This document shows positions 1 through 10,705 of a stretch of 20,249 nt of DNA, piece by piece. The position numbers and the translations under genes were made by a program. The stretch comes from Capsaspora owczarzaki ATCC 30864 (Eukaryota > Opisthokonta > Filasterea): the NCBI RefSeq assembly GCF_000151315.2, contig NW_011887300.1, positions 1,009,961 through 1,030,209 on the forward strand. The letters run 5' to 3'. Each line of letters begins with the position of its first letter. Positions within the stretch are counted from its first letter, which is position 1. The notes below the pieces were generated by a model. It was not told the origin of the DNA. It was given only the letters and a program-made list of their open reading frames with translations, and did no database searches.

Positions 1-61
1 GCTGCTGGGGACGCAGTCCTGCTCGTGTTGATGTTGGGCGGCCGCCGCTAGCGCTGACGCG

Positions 62-1674
62 ATGGCGGGTTGGCCTGGACCAGTCCCAGAATTCTTGGAC
101 GGACCAGTCATTTCTGGGTTGGCGTTGGGCGGTTGGTTTGCTGACGTTGGGCGTGTGTGTTCGGGCTTTGGTGGGAAGGCGCTGGAACACAGAAAAAGAG
201 GACTGTCATCCAGGGTCGAGTAAGGCACCTCACTTGATTTGTGCATGTGAGTGGGTGATTTCAGCAGAGGGTATTCAGAACACTGATGATGGGGGGGGGG
301 ATGAACAGGCTTTGGCAGAATCAGATTGGCGATGCTGGAGCGAGCGCGATTGCCGAGACACTCAAAGTAAACAAGGCGGTGACCTCTATCGCGTACGGCA
401 GCTCACTTTGACTGATGCAATGTTAGGAGCATTTTAGAGTGCTCATCGACGGAGAGAATGAACAGTATTTGGGATAATCAGATTGGCGATGCTGGAGCGA
501 GCGCGATTGCTCAGGCACTCAAAGTCAACACGACAGTGACTCGTCTCATGTAATGATCTCGCTTGGACCGATGCATATGAGTGAGTGATTGAGCAGAGTG
601 CTCACTGTTGGAAGGAATGAACAGTATTTGGAGGAATCAGATTGGCGATGCCGGAGCGAGCGCGGTTGCTGAGGCGCTCAAAGTGAACACGACAGTGACC
701 GAGTTCGAGTAAGGCATCTCACTTGGACCGATGCATATGAGTGAGTGATTGAGCAGAGTGCTCACTGAGGGGGAATCTGGACAGTCTGCATAAGAATCTG
801 ATTGGCGATGCTGGAGCGCAGGCTTTTGCGGAACTGGTCAAAGTGAACAAGACGCTGGCATGGCTCAAGTAGGTTGCTCGTCTTCGATATTGAACCAGGG
901 TCAGCCATATCTTGCTACGCCGTCATCTTACTCACCGATCGAGCGACAGTCTGTCATGGAATTGCATTGGCGAAGTTGGTATTCAAGCGATTGCTGATGC
1001 ACGCGAGTTCCATCACACTCGGACTGCTCTTCGGTAGGGCTGGCTTTCAATTCAACAGATGGAGTGGCCCTTGCTGATTGATACTCATTTATGTTGCTTG
1101 TTCATGGTACAGCATTGGCAACCAATGTAGCCCTCTTGTACTCTCCTTGCTTCCACGATTGGCGACTGCTGACGAGCTTCAAACCGTATTTGGCTTGCTG
1201 ACCAGCGGACCGGAGTTGGAAAATCAGCTCGCATCTCTACCGGCACTGCCGACTGAGATTGCCGACCTCATTATGGACGAAGCGTGTTACTGGCAAGGCG
1301 TGCAGCGCACCAATCGAGCCTGTTATTTTGATAGTCTGAGCGTCACTGTGCCAACGAGCAGCACGGGGAATTCGATCCGTGTAAAGGCAATTCAAGTGCT
1401 TCTTGACGTGAAGCATGTCGATGCCAACGACTCAGAGCAGTGCGTTGTTAAATTGATTGTCCGAGATGAGCAAGATGCTGTTCGATACGAATGCACTGCG
1501 AAACCGACTTTGGTCGATTCGACTCTCAGGCGTGTGACAATCCTGCCAGCCAACCATCCTGTCATGCGACAAATGCGCGAGGGCTGGAAGGTTGACGTTC
1601 AACCCAGAAAGTCTTCGCGCGGTGTGCGATTCGAGTCGCTTCATGTCGGATATATTGAACGGCAATATGCATAA
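62..1674 (+). CDS. Leucine-rich-repeat protein with one LRR per exon and a C-terminal beta-rich domain
   Basis: Seven-exon model: 62-219, 309-392, 466-549, 625-708, 785-868, 950-1033, 1113-1674, giving 379 aa. The five middle exons are each exactly 84 nt. They read as 28-residue RNase-inhibitor-type LRRs such as IWRNQIGDAGASAVAEALKV followed by NTTVTEFD. All introns are GT..AG, 73-89 nt, phase 2. The last exon holds about 187 residues starting IGNQCSPLVLSLL, with a segment ALPTEIADLIMDEACYW followed by a strand-rich region ending RGVRFESLHVGYIE. It loosely recalls fungal proteins that join an 'LPxEhhxxILdxAeYW' helix to a beta domain, but I cannot name the family. LRRs of this type bind proteins, so a recognition or scaffold role is an inference. 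The first exon is the weakest part: ATG at 62 has G at -3 and +4 and follows in-frame stops, but residues 1-53 resemble nothing, so the gene could instead begin upstream of the window. Confidence 0.78.
220..784 (+). repeat. Tandem exon-plus-intron duplication, ~158-160 bp unit
   Basis: The LRR core recurs at 319, 476, 635 and 795, with spacings of 157, 159 and 160 bp. Each unit is an 84-nt LRR exon plus its following or preceding intron. The introns are duplicated too: 550-624 and 709-784 share a long nearly identical stretch (CTTGGACCGATGCATATGAG and what follows), and 220-308 shares the TAAGGCAcCTCACTTG start. The 869-949 and 1034-1112 introns have diverged. This shows recent growth of the LRR array by duplication of whole exon-intron units. 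Confidence 0.88.
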
Positions 1675-2470
<796 letters not shown>

Positions 2471-2479
2471 TGCAGAGTG

Positions 2480-5400
2480 TCAACGGGTGGACGCCGTGCA
2501 TAAAAACTTGTGGTCGTTCGTCTGCCAGTCGCTTCGTTGACACGTCTCGGAGCAGTACTTCGCCTGCTTGCATCGTCCGCACGCCTTGAGTAGAGAGGGT
2601 TCTTGCTGCTTGAGGCAGAACCAACACAGCGGGATGTGATCACCGATGATCAGGTGGTGCTGAGGGTCATCGACACGAATGCACATCGGGCCCGACTGTG
2701 GCACACGTGCCAACGGAGAAATGATCTTGATAACTCGGCCAGGCACAAGCAACCTCTCCTGCTCCATGGAGAGGTTGTAGATGTTAAATATGGCCGGAGC
2801 TCGCGATGAGTCTTCGACAATAAACGAGACGGAGATCACGCGAAAGCCGCTCCCCACAATCACGCACTCAACGACACGGTTGTGATAAAGCCTCTCGACG
2901 CAAGGGAGAAACATCTCGTCAATTTGAATCGGTGACAGGGGCAAGGTTTCAGCAGGAGTGACTTTTTCGCTGACGGAGGCAGGCGTTGTTGTTTGTCTGA
3001 AAAAGGCCACGGACTTGCGAGGATCAGTTCTCGCCTTCGATACTTCGTTCATGTCGTGGCGGATCTGCCTCAACCACTTCAAGCGCTGCGAGCGACAGAC
3101 CTCAAGGACCTTGGATGAGAGACCACGCGACATTAGGGCTTCAGGATCACGAGGCCCCGACAACACATGGCCGCCCTCTTGAGGGACGGGGATGACTCGT
3201 CGGGCGGCAGGGTGCCGCTTGGCGTACATGGCCAAAAGGTCCTCGAGCATCTCACAAATGGGTGCCTTGTGGCGTGGCTGCAGAAATCCCGGCAAGGTGT
3301 GCTGTGCCGCAATGCCCAGATCGAGGAGCGTTTGCGCTTCACGACAACTTTGCTCGACAGAATCATGGCGCATAAGAGCCAGGATTCCCAGCTGAAAGTA
3401 CGCTTCGCTCACTTTACGATGACCAACGTGCTTGTGCTCGAGAAATTGCATGAAGAGTTTGCGCGCTTGCTCGGGTTTGTCAAGAATCCGATACGCAGCG
3501 CCCAGTAAGTATGTCACGTCAAGTCGCTCAAGGTCGTTCTCGCTACGGGTGGCCACGAGCTGGAAGGCGCGGCGCAGGTAGAGAAGCCCCTTCTCCACGC
3601 TTTCGTATGAGGAATCATACATCAGTAGACAGCCGGCTCGCAGGTTGAAGAAGCTGTCCTCCTCGTATTGGTTGGCAGCGGAGATCGCGTACTTAACCCC
3701 TGTGCCAGACTGCAGAGTACGTCTGTCATGTTCCAAGGTCTCGTCTGGATGCGACTGCTCGAGAATGACTCGAAGGACTGCCGCACTTTCCGGATCACAA
3801 ACAAGCTCGCCGTCAACGGTGCGCTTGGCACTCGCTGCCAACGAAATGAGTCGACGCGTGCTGTCGGCTGTCACTGGGTTCCTGCGAAATTCATCGATCG
3901 CAGCGATCAGCTGACGCTTGGCACTGATCAGACTGCTCAGGTAGACAGTCGGCGAGGCGATGGCCTCCAGCTCGTCCAGCGTGGGAAACTGGTTGAACGG
4001 TAGCAGAGTCGGCGGATCGCGGAGCCACGGATTATATTGCAGAAATCTTGAAACTGTTGAAGGGCTTTTGGGCCTACTCGTTGAATAGTCGATCGAATCT
4101 CCGATGCCAAGGCCGCAGCTTCAGGAACGCCGAAAGCTCGGGCCGTGTCTGCCCACTGTGCTGCGCGTTCCAACAGGCCCACGTTGTGTTTTAGTAGCAT
4201 ACACATGTTGTTCATGGCCTCCGTGCAGCCGCCCTCTGCCGCCAGGCGGAAGTAATCTCGCGCGAGAGCGAGATTAATGGGCGATTCATCAAAGCCCTCC
4301 CGGTGATACAGGCCAAGCATGTTGTAGCCCGTGGGCGCCTCGAGAGCGGCAGCGCGCTGGTAGTAGGTTAACGCCGAGCGTAAATTTTTGGAGCAGCCGA
4401 TACCATTGAAGTGATTGTTGCCGAGCGCAACAAAAGCGGCCCCAATCTCAATCTTTTGGTCCTTGAACAACTCGTCATCACGAATCGGGACTTGCGTCGC
4501 TTTCTCAAACCAGGTAGTTGCTTGCGCAATGTCTTGAGCAACTCCTTGCCCTTTCATTAGACAAACACCAACGTAGTACATGCCAACCGCGTTGCCAAGC
4601 TGCGCCAGACGCAGGAAGAGTGGATAGGCCTGTGCAGACTTGCCATCTTCTCGCAACTTGTGTGCTTGCACCTTCAACTGGAGCTCCGTTACAAAGGACG
4701 AGGGTAGCTCAGACGATTCAGCGGTCGAAGTCCCGAGCGATGCAGCAAGTCGTTGTAGTGCATCGAAATTCGCCTGGCCGCCCACTCGGGCCACTTCTCG
4801 CTGGCGGAACGGAGACTCGGCGGCATTTTGAAATGCACAGGAATAGGCGGAATGCTCATCCTCTCCAATTTCGATTGCGGCGCGCTCAAGGCGGCACTTG
4901 TCGAGCAGCTCGCGTGCCACGCGATTCTCGGCAGTACCCGGCTGGAAGCCACTGTACGCGCATTCGGCGTGCTTGCAGGCCTTGGTGTGCTTGCCACACT
5001 TCAGATACGCCTCTGCCAGACGGAGGTGTGCCTTGAACGCCGGCGTGCCCTGCAGAAGCGCACGCTTGGCATCATGCTTGGCCTCGACGAAATGTGCGAG
5101 TTTCAGATGAGCCGTGGCGCGGTTGGTCAGGAGGATTGCAGTAAGCTCGAACGGATAATGCTCGACTTGAAGGAGGGCTGCAGTGTAGCACTTGATGGCT
5201 TCGTCGAATGCCTTTTGCTTGAACAGCTCGTTGCCAGTAGCCTTCTCGCGCTCTGCAGCCGCGACGGCGTCTGGTGCGGGCGCCGACACTCTGTGCAGTG
5301 TTTCGTTGAAGCAGGCGTCGAATTCGGTGGCATCCGTGGCCAGTTTGTCGACGAGGGCTGCGCGCAGTCCGTCGCGGATTCTCGCGTACTCGAGCGGCGT

Positions 5401-6066
5401 AATCTCAGACGCCGTGGCATGAGCAAAGTCGTTGCGATACTTGACAATCTCGCGGACTGCACTGCGATCGATCTCGCCGAGCGGCAACACGTTCAGGATG
5501 ATGGATCCAAGCACAGTAATGTTCCAGGTTTCCGGCTTCCCCTTGGCAATCTCGGGACGCTGTTTCTCGCAGATTTTTGGCGGAAGCTTCGCGAGCAGAG
5601 CTGCACCCGAGCGAGTATCGTGCGTCCATGCAGTCATCGTGGCTGGGGCTGCTGCGGAGGTTGAAGCGGAGGTTGAAGCGGCAGGTGTGGCAGCGCTGTC
5701 ACTCATCGTATGAGATCCGGTTGACAGTCCCGCAGCACCGGCGGTTCGGTCGTCCTTGCTCTTGCTCTTGCTCTTGCCCTTGTCCTTGCCCTTGCCCTTG
5801 CCCTTGCTCTTGGCCTTGGACAGAGGAGGCAGACCAGCGACACCTGGACCTGTGGTTGCGCTCGAGCTCAGAACGGTCGCTCCGTCGCACTCAGCAGCAC
5901 CGCCACTGCCACCGCCACCGCCACCAGGGGCAGCACCAGCGCTTGGGGCAGCCTTGCATTGTGCGTCCCACGTGCTAACAAAGAGCTTTGCCAGGACGTT
6001 CCTCGCAAGCAAGAGTGCGAGGCTCAGATTTTGGTAGATTTCTTTTGTTGGAGTACTTTTGGACAT
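2480..6066 (-). CDS. HEPN-like / TPR / Sel1 / MYND zinc-finger protein, intronless, with one apparent frameshift
   Basis: The first reading frame starts at ATG 6066 (a TTG two codons upstream is also open). In order: about 40 N-terminal residues; Gly-, Ala- and Lys/Ser-rich linkers (GKGKGKDKGKSKSKSK near 90-105); a helical region with YRNDFAHA near 210-217, which fits the HEPN Rx4H signature as in DZIP3-like proteins; TPRs around 271-375; Sel1-like repeats around 478-640 (VGVCLMKGQGVAQD); then ALQQFQDF. There the frame shifts at a T-run (plus 4043-4045) and continues as LQYNPWLRDPPTLLPFNQFP, with no ATG nearby. Adding one base gives 1195 codons with no stop. Further TPRs follow (LGAAYRILDKPEQARKLF), then a C-terminal MYND finger with spacing C-x2-C-x11-C-x2-C-x5-C-x3-C-x9-H-x3-C. 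MYND and TPR domains mediate protein contacts. RNA cleavage or binding by the HEPN-like part is an inference. No introns are seen, unlike every neighbour. Confidence 0.82.
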
Positions 6067-7247
6067 CAGCAAGATTTCTGAGAATTGTTTTGAATCCTGG
6101 CAGATTTAGACTGGCCTACAATCCGAACCGAGTGTGAGTTTCTCTTTGGTTGATTAGATCAATGTTACAGCTATAATCCGCTCTCTGGCACTTTTCAGGC
6201 ACTGAATAGCAAACTCAAATCCAATTTTGGTTCATGTTTCAACAGCAACTGTCCTACCCCAGGGTTGGCAAGCTCAAGTTCGACCCAGCACGTCTGCCTC
6301 TTCTGCGAGCTTCCAGTAGCTTGATGGTAATCTTCAGAATCTCTCGGAATGTAAACCTCACTTTGTTCTGCGATACAAATTGAACATGTTGCTGCAATTT
6401 GAGGGGTTCGAATTGCTCAACGTCGTTTCCCGTATCCCGCTTTCCCGTACCAATAAATCCACCACGAATTGATTCGAAATTTAGTTGCACGTCAAATATG
6501 TTGCGAGGATGTGCGCTGTCGGGCGTTGAGGACGACGTCAAGCATCGGTCAGTCGGAGCGAAATTCTCAGAGCCGGCGAGGTGACGACTGCTCATCAAGA
6601 CACGGCACCCTTTCGTCATATGAGCCTTCTAGAGCTTTTCCTGTATGTTGTTATGTTCAAAGTCAGTTATTTCGTGATTTGCACGATTTAATAGACTTCT
6701 GCGCAAAGTCGCAAATAACTTTGACATAACCATGCACATCAATTTGGTATTGATATCGGCCAAACCGGTTTATCTTCCTTCCACGTGCACAAACAAACTA
6801 TTCAAGTAGATCGAAAAACAGTGGCGGTCGAAAAAGACAACAGGACGATGCTGTGGCAATGCGCATGGGCGATTGTCGCAGCGCCCAGCAACAAGCTCGC
6901 CCCTCCGCTCGACCTGTCCCGTTTTCATGCCAGAATTTTGCCCTGTATTATTAGATTTTTGGTACACTAACATGAGCTGGTGTACAGGAGTTGGAGTCGC
7001 GACTTGAGGGCGTAACATCCCAAATCCCAAAACACCGTATTCCTCACACTTTTTAGTCGTGCTTCCGTCGATATTACAGCCAAAATCGTAAATCTCTACT
7101 GGAACTGGAACTGGAAAGAGCCCAGGGGAAAATGGGTTGCCGTTTTAAACAACAATACAATCAAACAACTAACCAACAAAACTCAAAGAGCTGGGAGCAC
7201 CTCTGACGACATCATGCAAACTCAACGCGAGCACAAATAATGGCGCA
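6067..7247. other. 1.18-kb gap between the ELP3 3' end and the MYND gene start
   Basis: ELP3 and the MYND gene are both on the minus strand, so this stretch holds ELP3's 3' UTR and the MYND gene promoter. A minus-strand open frame at 6254-6619 starts with a true ATG (121 codons), but I recognise no domain and its composition is not convincing. A B-box-like GGTTCGAATT near 6404 lacks a cloverleaf. I see no TATA box or canonical poly(A) hexamer that I would assign. An imperfect inverted repeat lies at 6650-6730. Confidence 0.5.
6650..6730. repeat. Imperfect inverted repeat (hairpin), ~81 bp
   Basis: The left arm begins GTTATGTTCAAAGTCAGTTA and the right arm, reverse-complemented, begins GTTATGTCAAAGTTATTTGC. 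They pair over about 20 bp with two small gaps around a ~35-bp loop that contains a minor GACTT/AAGTC pair. It could be a cruciform, a small non-autonomous transposon remnant or a regulatory palindrome. No flanking target duplication was identified. Confidence 0.55.
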
Positions 7248-10141
7248 CTACAAGAGAGATTTGGACATGTAGGGCCCATCCAGCTCATAGCCAAGCTTGC
7301 GGTAGTAATCGCGCGTGCCGACACCGGAAATGACGGCCAGCTTGATTGAACCGTGCTCCTCTCGTGCAATGCGAGCGGCCTCCTCCATAAGAAGCATACC
7401 AAAGCCCTAGCACAATCAAGCATCGCCAATAAAAAAAAAGCAGTCAGGGTCTGCAACATCAAGTCTGGCAACGTGTACAACTCGATGTGTTCTTTACCTG
7501 GTGCTGGAACTTTGTCGGATCCCGCGAATGCACTGGAACTACACTGCCATAGACATGCAGCTCGCGGACGATGGAGCAGCGGTCCTTGAGCTCGGGGCGG
7601 AAAGTCGCCTCCGAGCACTTGCGTAATCGCAGCAAGCCGATAAGAATGTCTTGCTCTGGGTCTTCATACGAGAGGAAGGTCTCCCAGCCGCCATTGGCCA
7701 CATAGTCACGTCGAATCAGTTCAATCTGAAAGGCAACCAAAAAAATCAGAGTTGACAACAACAACAACAACAACAACAAAAACAACAACAACAACAACCA
7801 CAACAACAACAACAACCACAACAACAACAACAACAACAACAAAAATACAGGGCACACAGAAGCCAGTCAACCAACTCCACACTTCCTACCTGATACGGGC
7901 GAACCTTGTTGTGGATTTCTTGAATACCAACCTCGCGCGTGCGAACGTCCCGGCACTCACTGCCGAGGTCTCGCATGCGCTCAAGCGCAAGCTCACGCAA
8001 GTTGCCATGCTCAACGCCCGAGCTGACCAGCGGCATTGGGATGTCACTGCACCCGGTGAAAGCAAGACAAAAAAAAGTAAGCGCCGTGAAATATTTCCTC
8101 TCCCTTACCCCCCCCCCCAAAAAAAAAAAACCATCCTCTTCACGCTGTTTTGTTTTGCAACTTACCGCTGAACTCGGTAAATGCGCGTCCACGGAGGAAC
8201 AAGGGCCATGACCTTGGCAATCAGATCCACCAGCACGCTCGGGGGATAGCTTCGATAGCGACCCGTCTTCCACAGCTCGTACAGACCAGTGCCGCGGATG
8301 ACCAACGTCGGATACAATTTCAGACCGTCAGGTCGGAAGGCCGGGTTTTCGAAAAATTCGACAAACCCTTCCAAATCACGCTCCAAGCCCACGTTGGGCA
8401 AGTCTGGCATCATGTGGGTCACAACCTTGTAGCCAGAGTCCTTGCCGAGCTGGAAGCACTCGCACACGGCGCGCACAGTGTGTCCACGGTTGGTATCGCG
8501 TGCGACGTCTTCATACACGCTCTGGACACCAATTTCAAGACGTGTGCAGCCGTAGCTCAGCATCGAGCTGATGTGCGGCTTGAGGCAGTAGTCGGGCCGC
8601 GTTTCAATCGTGATGCCAATGCACTTTGTGTTGCTGCGCTCTGAATATCGCACCGCCTCGTCCACGTCGTTGCTCGTGTGCCCCGAGAGGGCATCGTGGA
8701 GGTTGCGAATAAAGTAATCGCGGTATTCCGGGTCGAGGGACATGAACGTTCCACCCATCACGATGAACTCGACCTAAGAGAGCGCGGAGGTGTAAGGCGA
8801 GTAGTGTTAAAATGCAGGCACGACCAGCAACAACAGTCAACAGAAAGAAAAGAAAAGAAAAGAACAAAAAAACAAACAAACAAACAAACAAAAAAAAAAA
8901 AAACAACGAATGGAATGTTTGGCAGCGTGTACTCACCTTGTCAACACTGTGGCCGAGACGTTTGAGCTGATCCACGCGATGCCGGGTCTGCAAATATGGG
9001 TTGTAGCGAGCGCGGATGGCACGCATGGAAGTCGGCTCGTAACCAGTGTAGGATTGTGTCGAGTACTCAAAGTCTGAATCGGGGCCACCGGGGCAATACG
9101 TGCACACGTTTCCCGTCATTGCAATGTGCGGGCACCGATGAGGCTTGCACATGACTGCCACCACTGCAATCTGCAATCGGAAGGAAATACAAAAAAAAAA
9201 AAAACAAAAAAACGAAAAAAAAAAAACACGAGCAGAAAAAGTCAAATACAACAGAGCCAAAAGCAATAGGCATGCTCTCAAGACGAGCTTCACGATGAAC
9301 TTACACCCGAGGCAGTACGGATTGGCTTGGCGCGCAAAACTGGCAACAGCTGCTTGCGGTGTGAAGCCGGGATGGCAGCAATGATATCGACCAGCTTTGG
9401 TGTTCCTGCAATTCGGTACTTGAGCGCCATCTTTCGATTGGTTAGTTTCAGAATGAATGAACAGGTGAGAGGTGAGTGAGTGAGTGATTTGAGTGCTTGA
9501 GCATCTCTCTTCTGAGAAATATGCGAGTGTAGGTTGCGTCAGAGTCCAAGGCGTTACTACACACCTTTCCCCCCCCCCCACCGCCGGACTAACTCCATTA
9601 GAATATCAATGCTCAATACTCGTGATCCTAACTCAATCACATCTTCCCGGTCCGTTCGATATGCTTTTGGTACATTTTGTTGCTCAGAGTCAGTCGAAAC
9701 CATTTCAAACCTCAGTTCGAACTGGCTCTCCATCAGAATGACTATCTTCTCAATGCTCAATACTACTGCATGATACTACATCCATCACCCATCATCTTCC
9801 CGAGTGATTCGCCTCGTTGTACTCAAAGTGCCCACGAGTGTCCATATGCTTCGACGTTCTCCGCCGCGTTTTTCCGGTTCCATTCATTCCTCCACAAAGA
9901 GACACAGCGACTCTCTGTTTCATATTCATTGACTTGTGACGCACGGCGGGTGTGTGTGTGTGCCTTGTTCGGTTGTTACTTGTTGGCGAAGCTTGTTCAG
10001 GTTGAACTCTGTGCCGTCGTCGCACGCCTGCACCAGTCGCGCGGCAATCTCAGAGACGACGAGCATGTACAGCTCCTGCTTGGACGGCGCTGCGACTGCG
10101 GCAGTGCTCGTTGCGGACGGCGGCAGAACATCGGCGCCCAT
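7248..10141 (-). CDS. ELP3: Elongator complex catalytic subunit Elp3 (tRNA uridine-34 acetyl-CoA-dependent carboxymethyl transferase)
   Basis: Seven exons in minus order: 9980-10141, 9305-9430, 8937-9170, 8166-8773, 7890-8046, 7498-7725, 7248-7406, giving 557 aa, the usual length. All introns are GT..AG, and all phases close. Exon 1 (MGADVLPPS... to NLNKLRQQ) joins across a 549-nt intron to [20 protein letters not shown], matching the family N-terminus without a gap. The radical-SAM cluster is in [17 protein letters not shown] (Cys109, 119, 122). IETRPDYC and [12 protein letters not shown] follow, and the C-terminus is a GNAT fold with [16 protein letters not shown] and the [14 protein letters not shown] signature. 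As the catalytic subunit of Elongator, Elp3 starts the cm5U-type wobble modification of tRNA, mainly in the cytoplasm. Nothing key is missing. The next gene upstream, HIBCH, is divergent with 564 bp between start codons. Confidence 0.97.
7756..7842. repeat. (CAA)n/(TTG)n tract in an ELP3 intron
   Basis: CAA triplets with occasional CCA and AAA variants fill most of the 164-nt ELP3 intron at 7726-7889. On the transcribed minus strand this is a (TTG)n pyrimidine-rich run upstream of the acceptor at 7726-7727, so it probably serves as an expanded polypyrimidine tract. The poly-Thr and poly-Cys reading frames here are artefacts. Confidence 0.93.
8109..8130. repeat. C-run followed by A-run in an ELP3 intron
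   Basis: A run of about a dozen C followed by a similar run of A lies in the ELP3 intron at 8047-8165. On the minus strand it is a T-run and then a G-run. Similar mixed homopolymers occur in the introns at 8774-8936, 9171-9304 and 9431-9979, where they form T-rich stretches upstream of acceptors. Sequencing error is likely in such runs. Confidence 0.8.
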
Positions 10142-10705
10142 TGCAATGGAAAATCAATAGAAAAACAACTGCAATGGAAATTCAATAGAAAAAAAAAACT
10201 GCAATGGAAATTCAATAGAAAAAAAAAAAAAAAGACTGAGTTTTTTGAGCCTTTGTTGCTTGTTTCTCAGATCGCATTTCGCAATGAAAACTCAACAGAA
10301 AATAATCAAAATGAATAGAATTCAAAAAAATTGGAATGGAAACTCAATGGAAAGCACAACTGTACTGGAAAATCCGATAGAAAGAACCATCGTAATGGAA
10401 ACTCAATACAACTATTCCCGCCTTTTCCTTGATTTCTTTCCTTGTCTTCTGAGTTTTCCTTGATTTCTTTTCTTTTCTTCTTCTTAGATTTCCTTGATTT
10501 CTTTGCTTGTCTCTTCTTTAATAGAAAGCACAATCGTAATGGAAAATCCAATAGAAACAACCATCGTAATGGAAACTCAATACAACTTTTCCCGCCTTTT
10601 TTTTTTTTTTCTTTGCTTCTTTTTAGTTTTCCTTGATTTCTTTTCTTTGTCTTTTCTTTTGATGCTCACTTCTTTTTTTTCTTTCTTTTGCTTGTTTTTT
10701 CAAAG
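10142..10705. promoter_or_regulatory. Shared divergent promoter region of ELP3 and the HIBCH-family gene
   Basis: 564 bp separate the ELP3 ATG (10141, minus) from the HIBCH ATG (10706, +). The ELP3-proximal half is a purine-rich minisatellite. From about 10410 to 10705 the plus strand is strongly pyrimidine-rich (TTCCTTGATTTCTTTTCTTT repeats and T-runs up to the HIBCH start). I see no TATA box. A shared bidirectional promoter is inferred from layout only. Confidence 0.6.
10144..10590 (+). repeat. Degenerate minisatellite, consensus near CAATGGAAACTCAATAGAAA, plus a longer direct repeat
   Basis: Units of about 28-30 nt start at 10144, 10171 and 10201, and degenerate ones follow near 10272, 10334, 10362 and 10388, then again near 10537 and 10567. 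Within the array a ~130-bp segment is duplicated: about 10345-10470 is repeated at about 10519-10645 with a 174-bp offset (shared words AAAGCACAA, ATGGAAACTCAATACAACT, CCCGCCTTTT, TTTTCCTTGATTTCTTTTCT). The first unit begins 3 bp from the ELP3 start codon, so the array forms ELP3's 5' UTR or proximal promoter. Confidence 0.85.

Noticed and set aside
309-1033. Regularly spaced repeats suggesting a CRISPR array
   Set aside because: The repeats are 84-nt coding exons with conserved intron spacers in a eukaryotic gene; spacing and content do not fit CRISPR.
4030-4110. An intron or programmed -1 slippage as the cause of the MYND gene frame change
   Set aside because: Available GT/AG pairs (for example 24 or 31 nt) give the wrong phase or a stop, and there is no X XXY YYZ slippery heptamer.
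4518-5664. Plus-strand open frames of 170-280 codons
   Set aside because: They are antisense to the TPR/Sel1 coding region of the MYND gene, whose protein domains are clear.
6395-6425. tRNA B-box-like GGTTCGAATT
   Set aside because: No A box at a suitable distance and no cloverleaf pairing could be drawn.
6254-6619. Minus-strand ATG-started frame of 121 codons
   Set aside because: No recognisable domain, no splice or poly(A) context. Kept only as a remark on the intergenic stretch.
7752-8171. Poly-Thr and poly-Cys/Leu frames
   Set aside because: They read through the (CAA)n tract and homopolymers of ELP3 introns.
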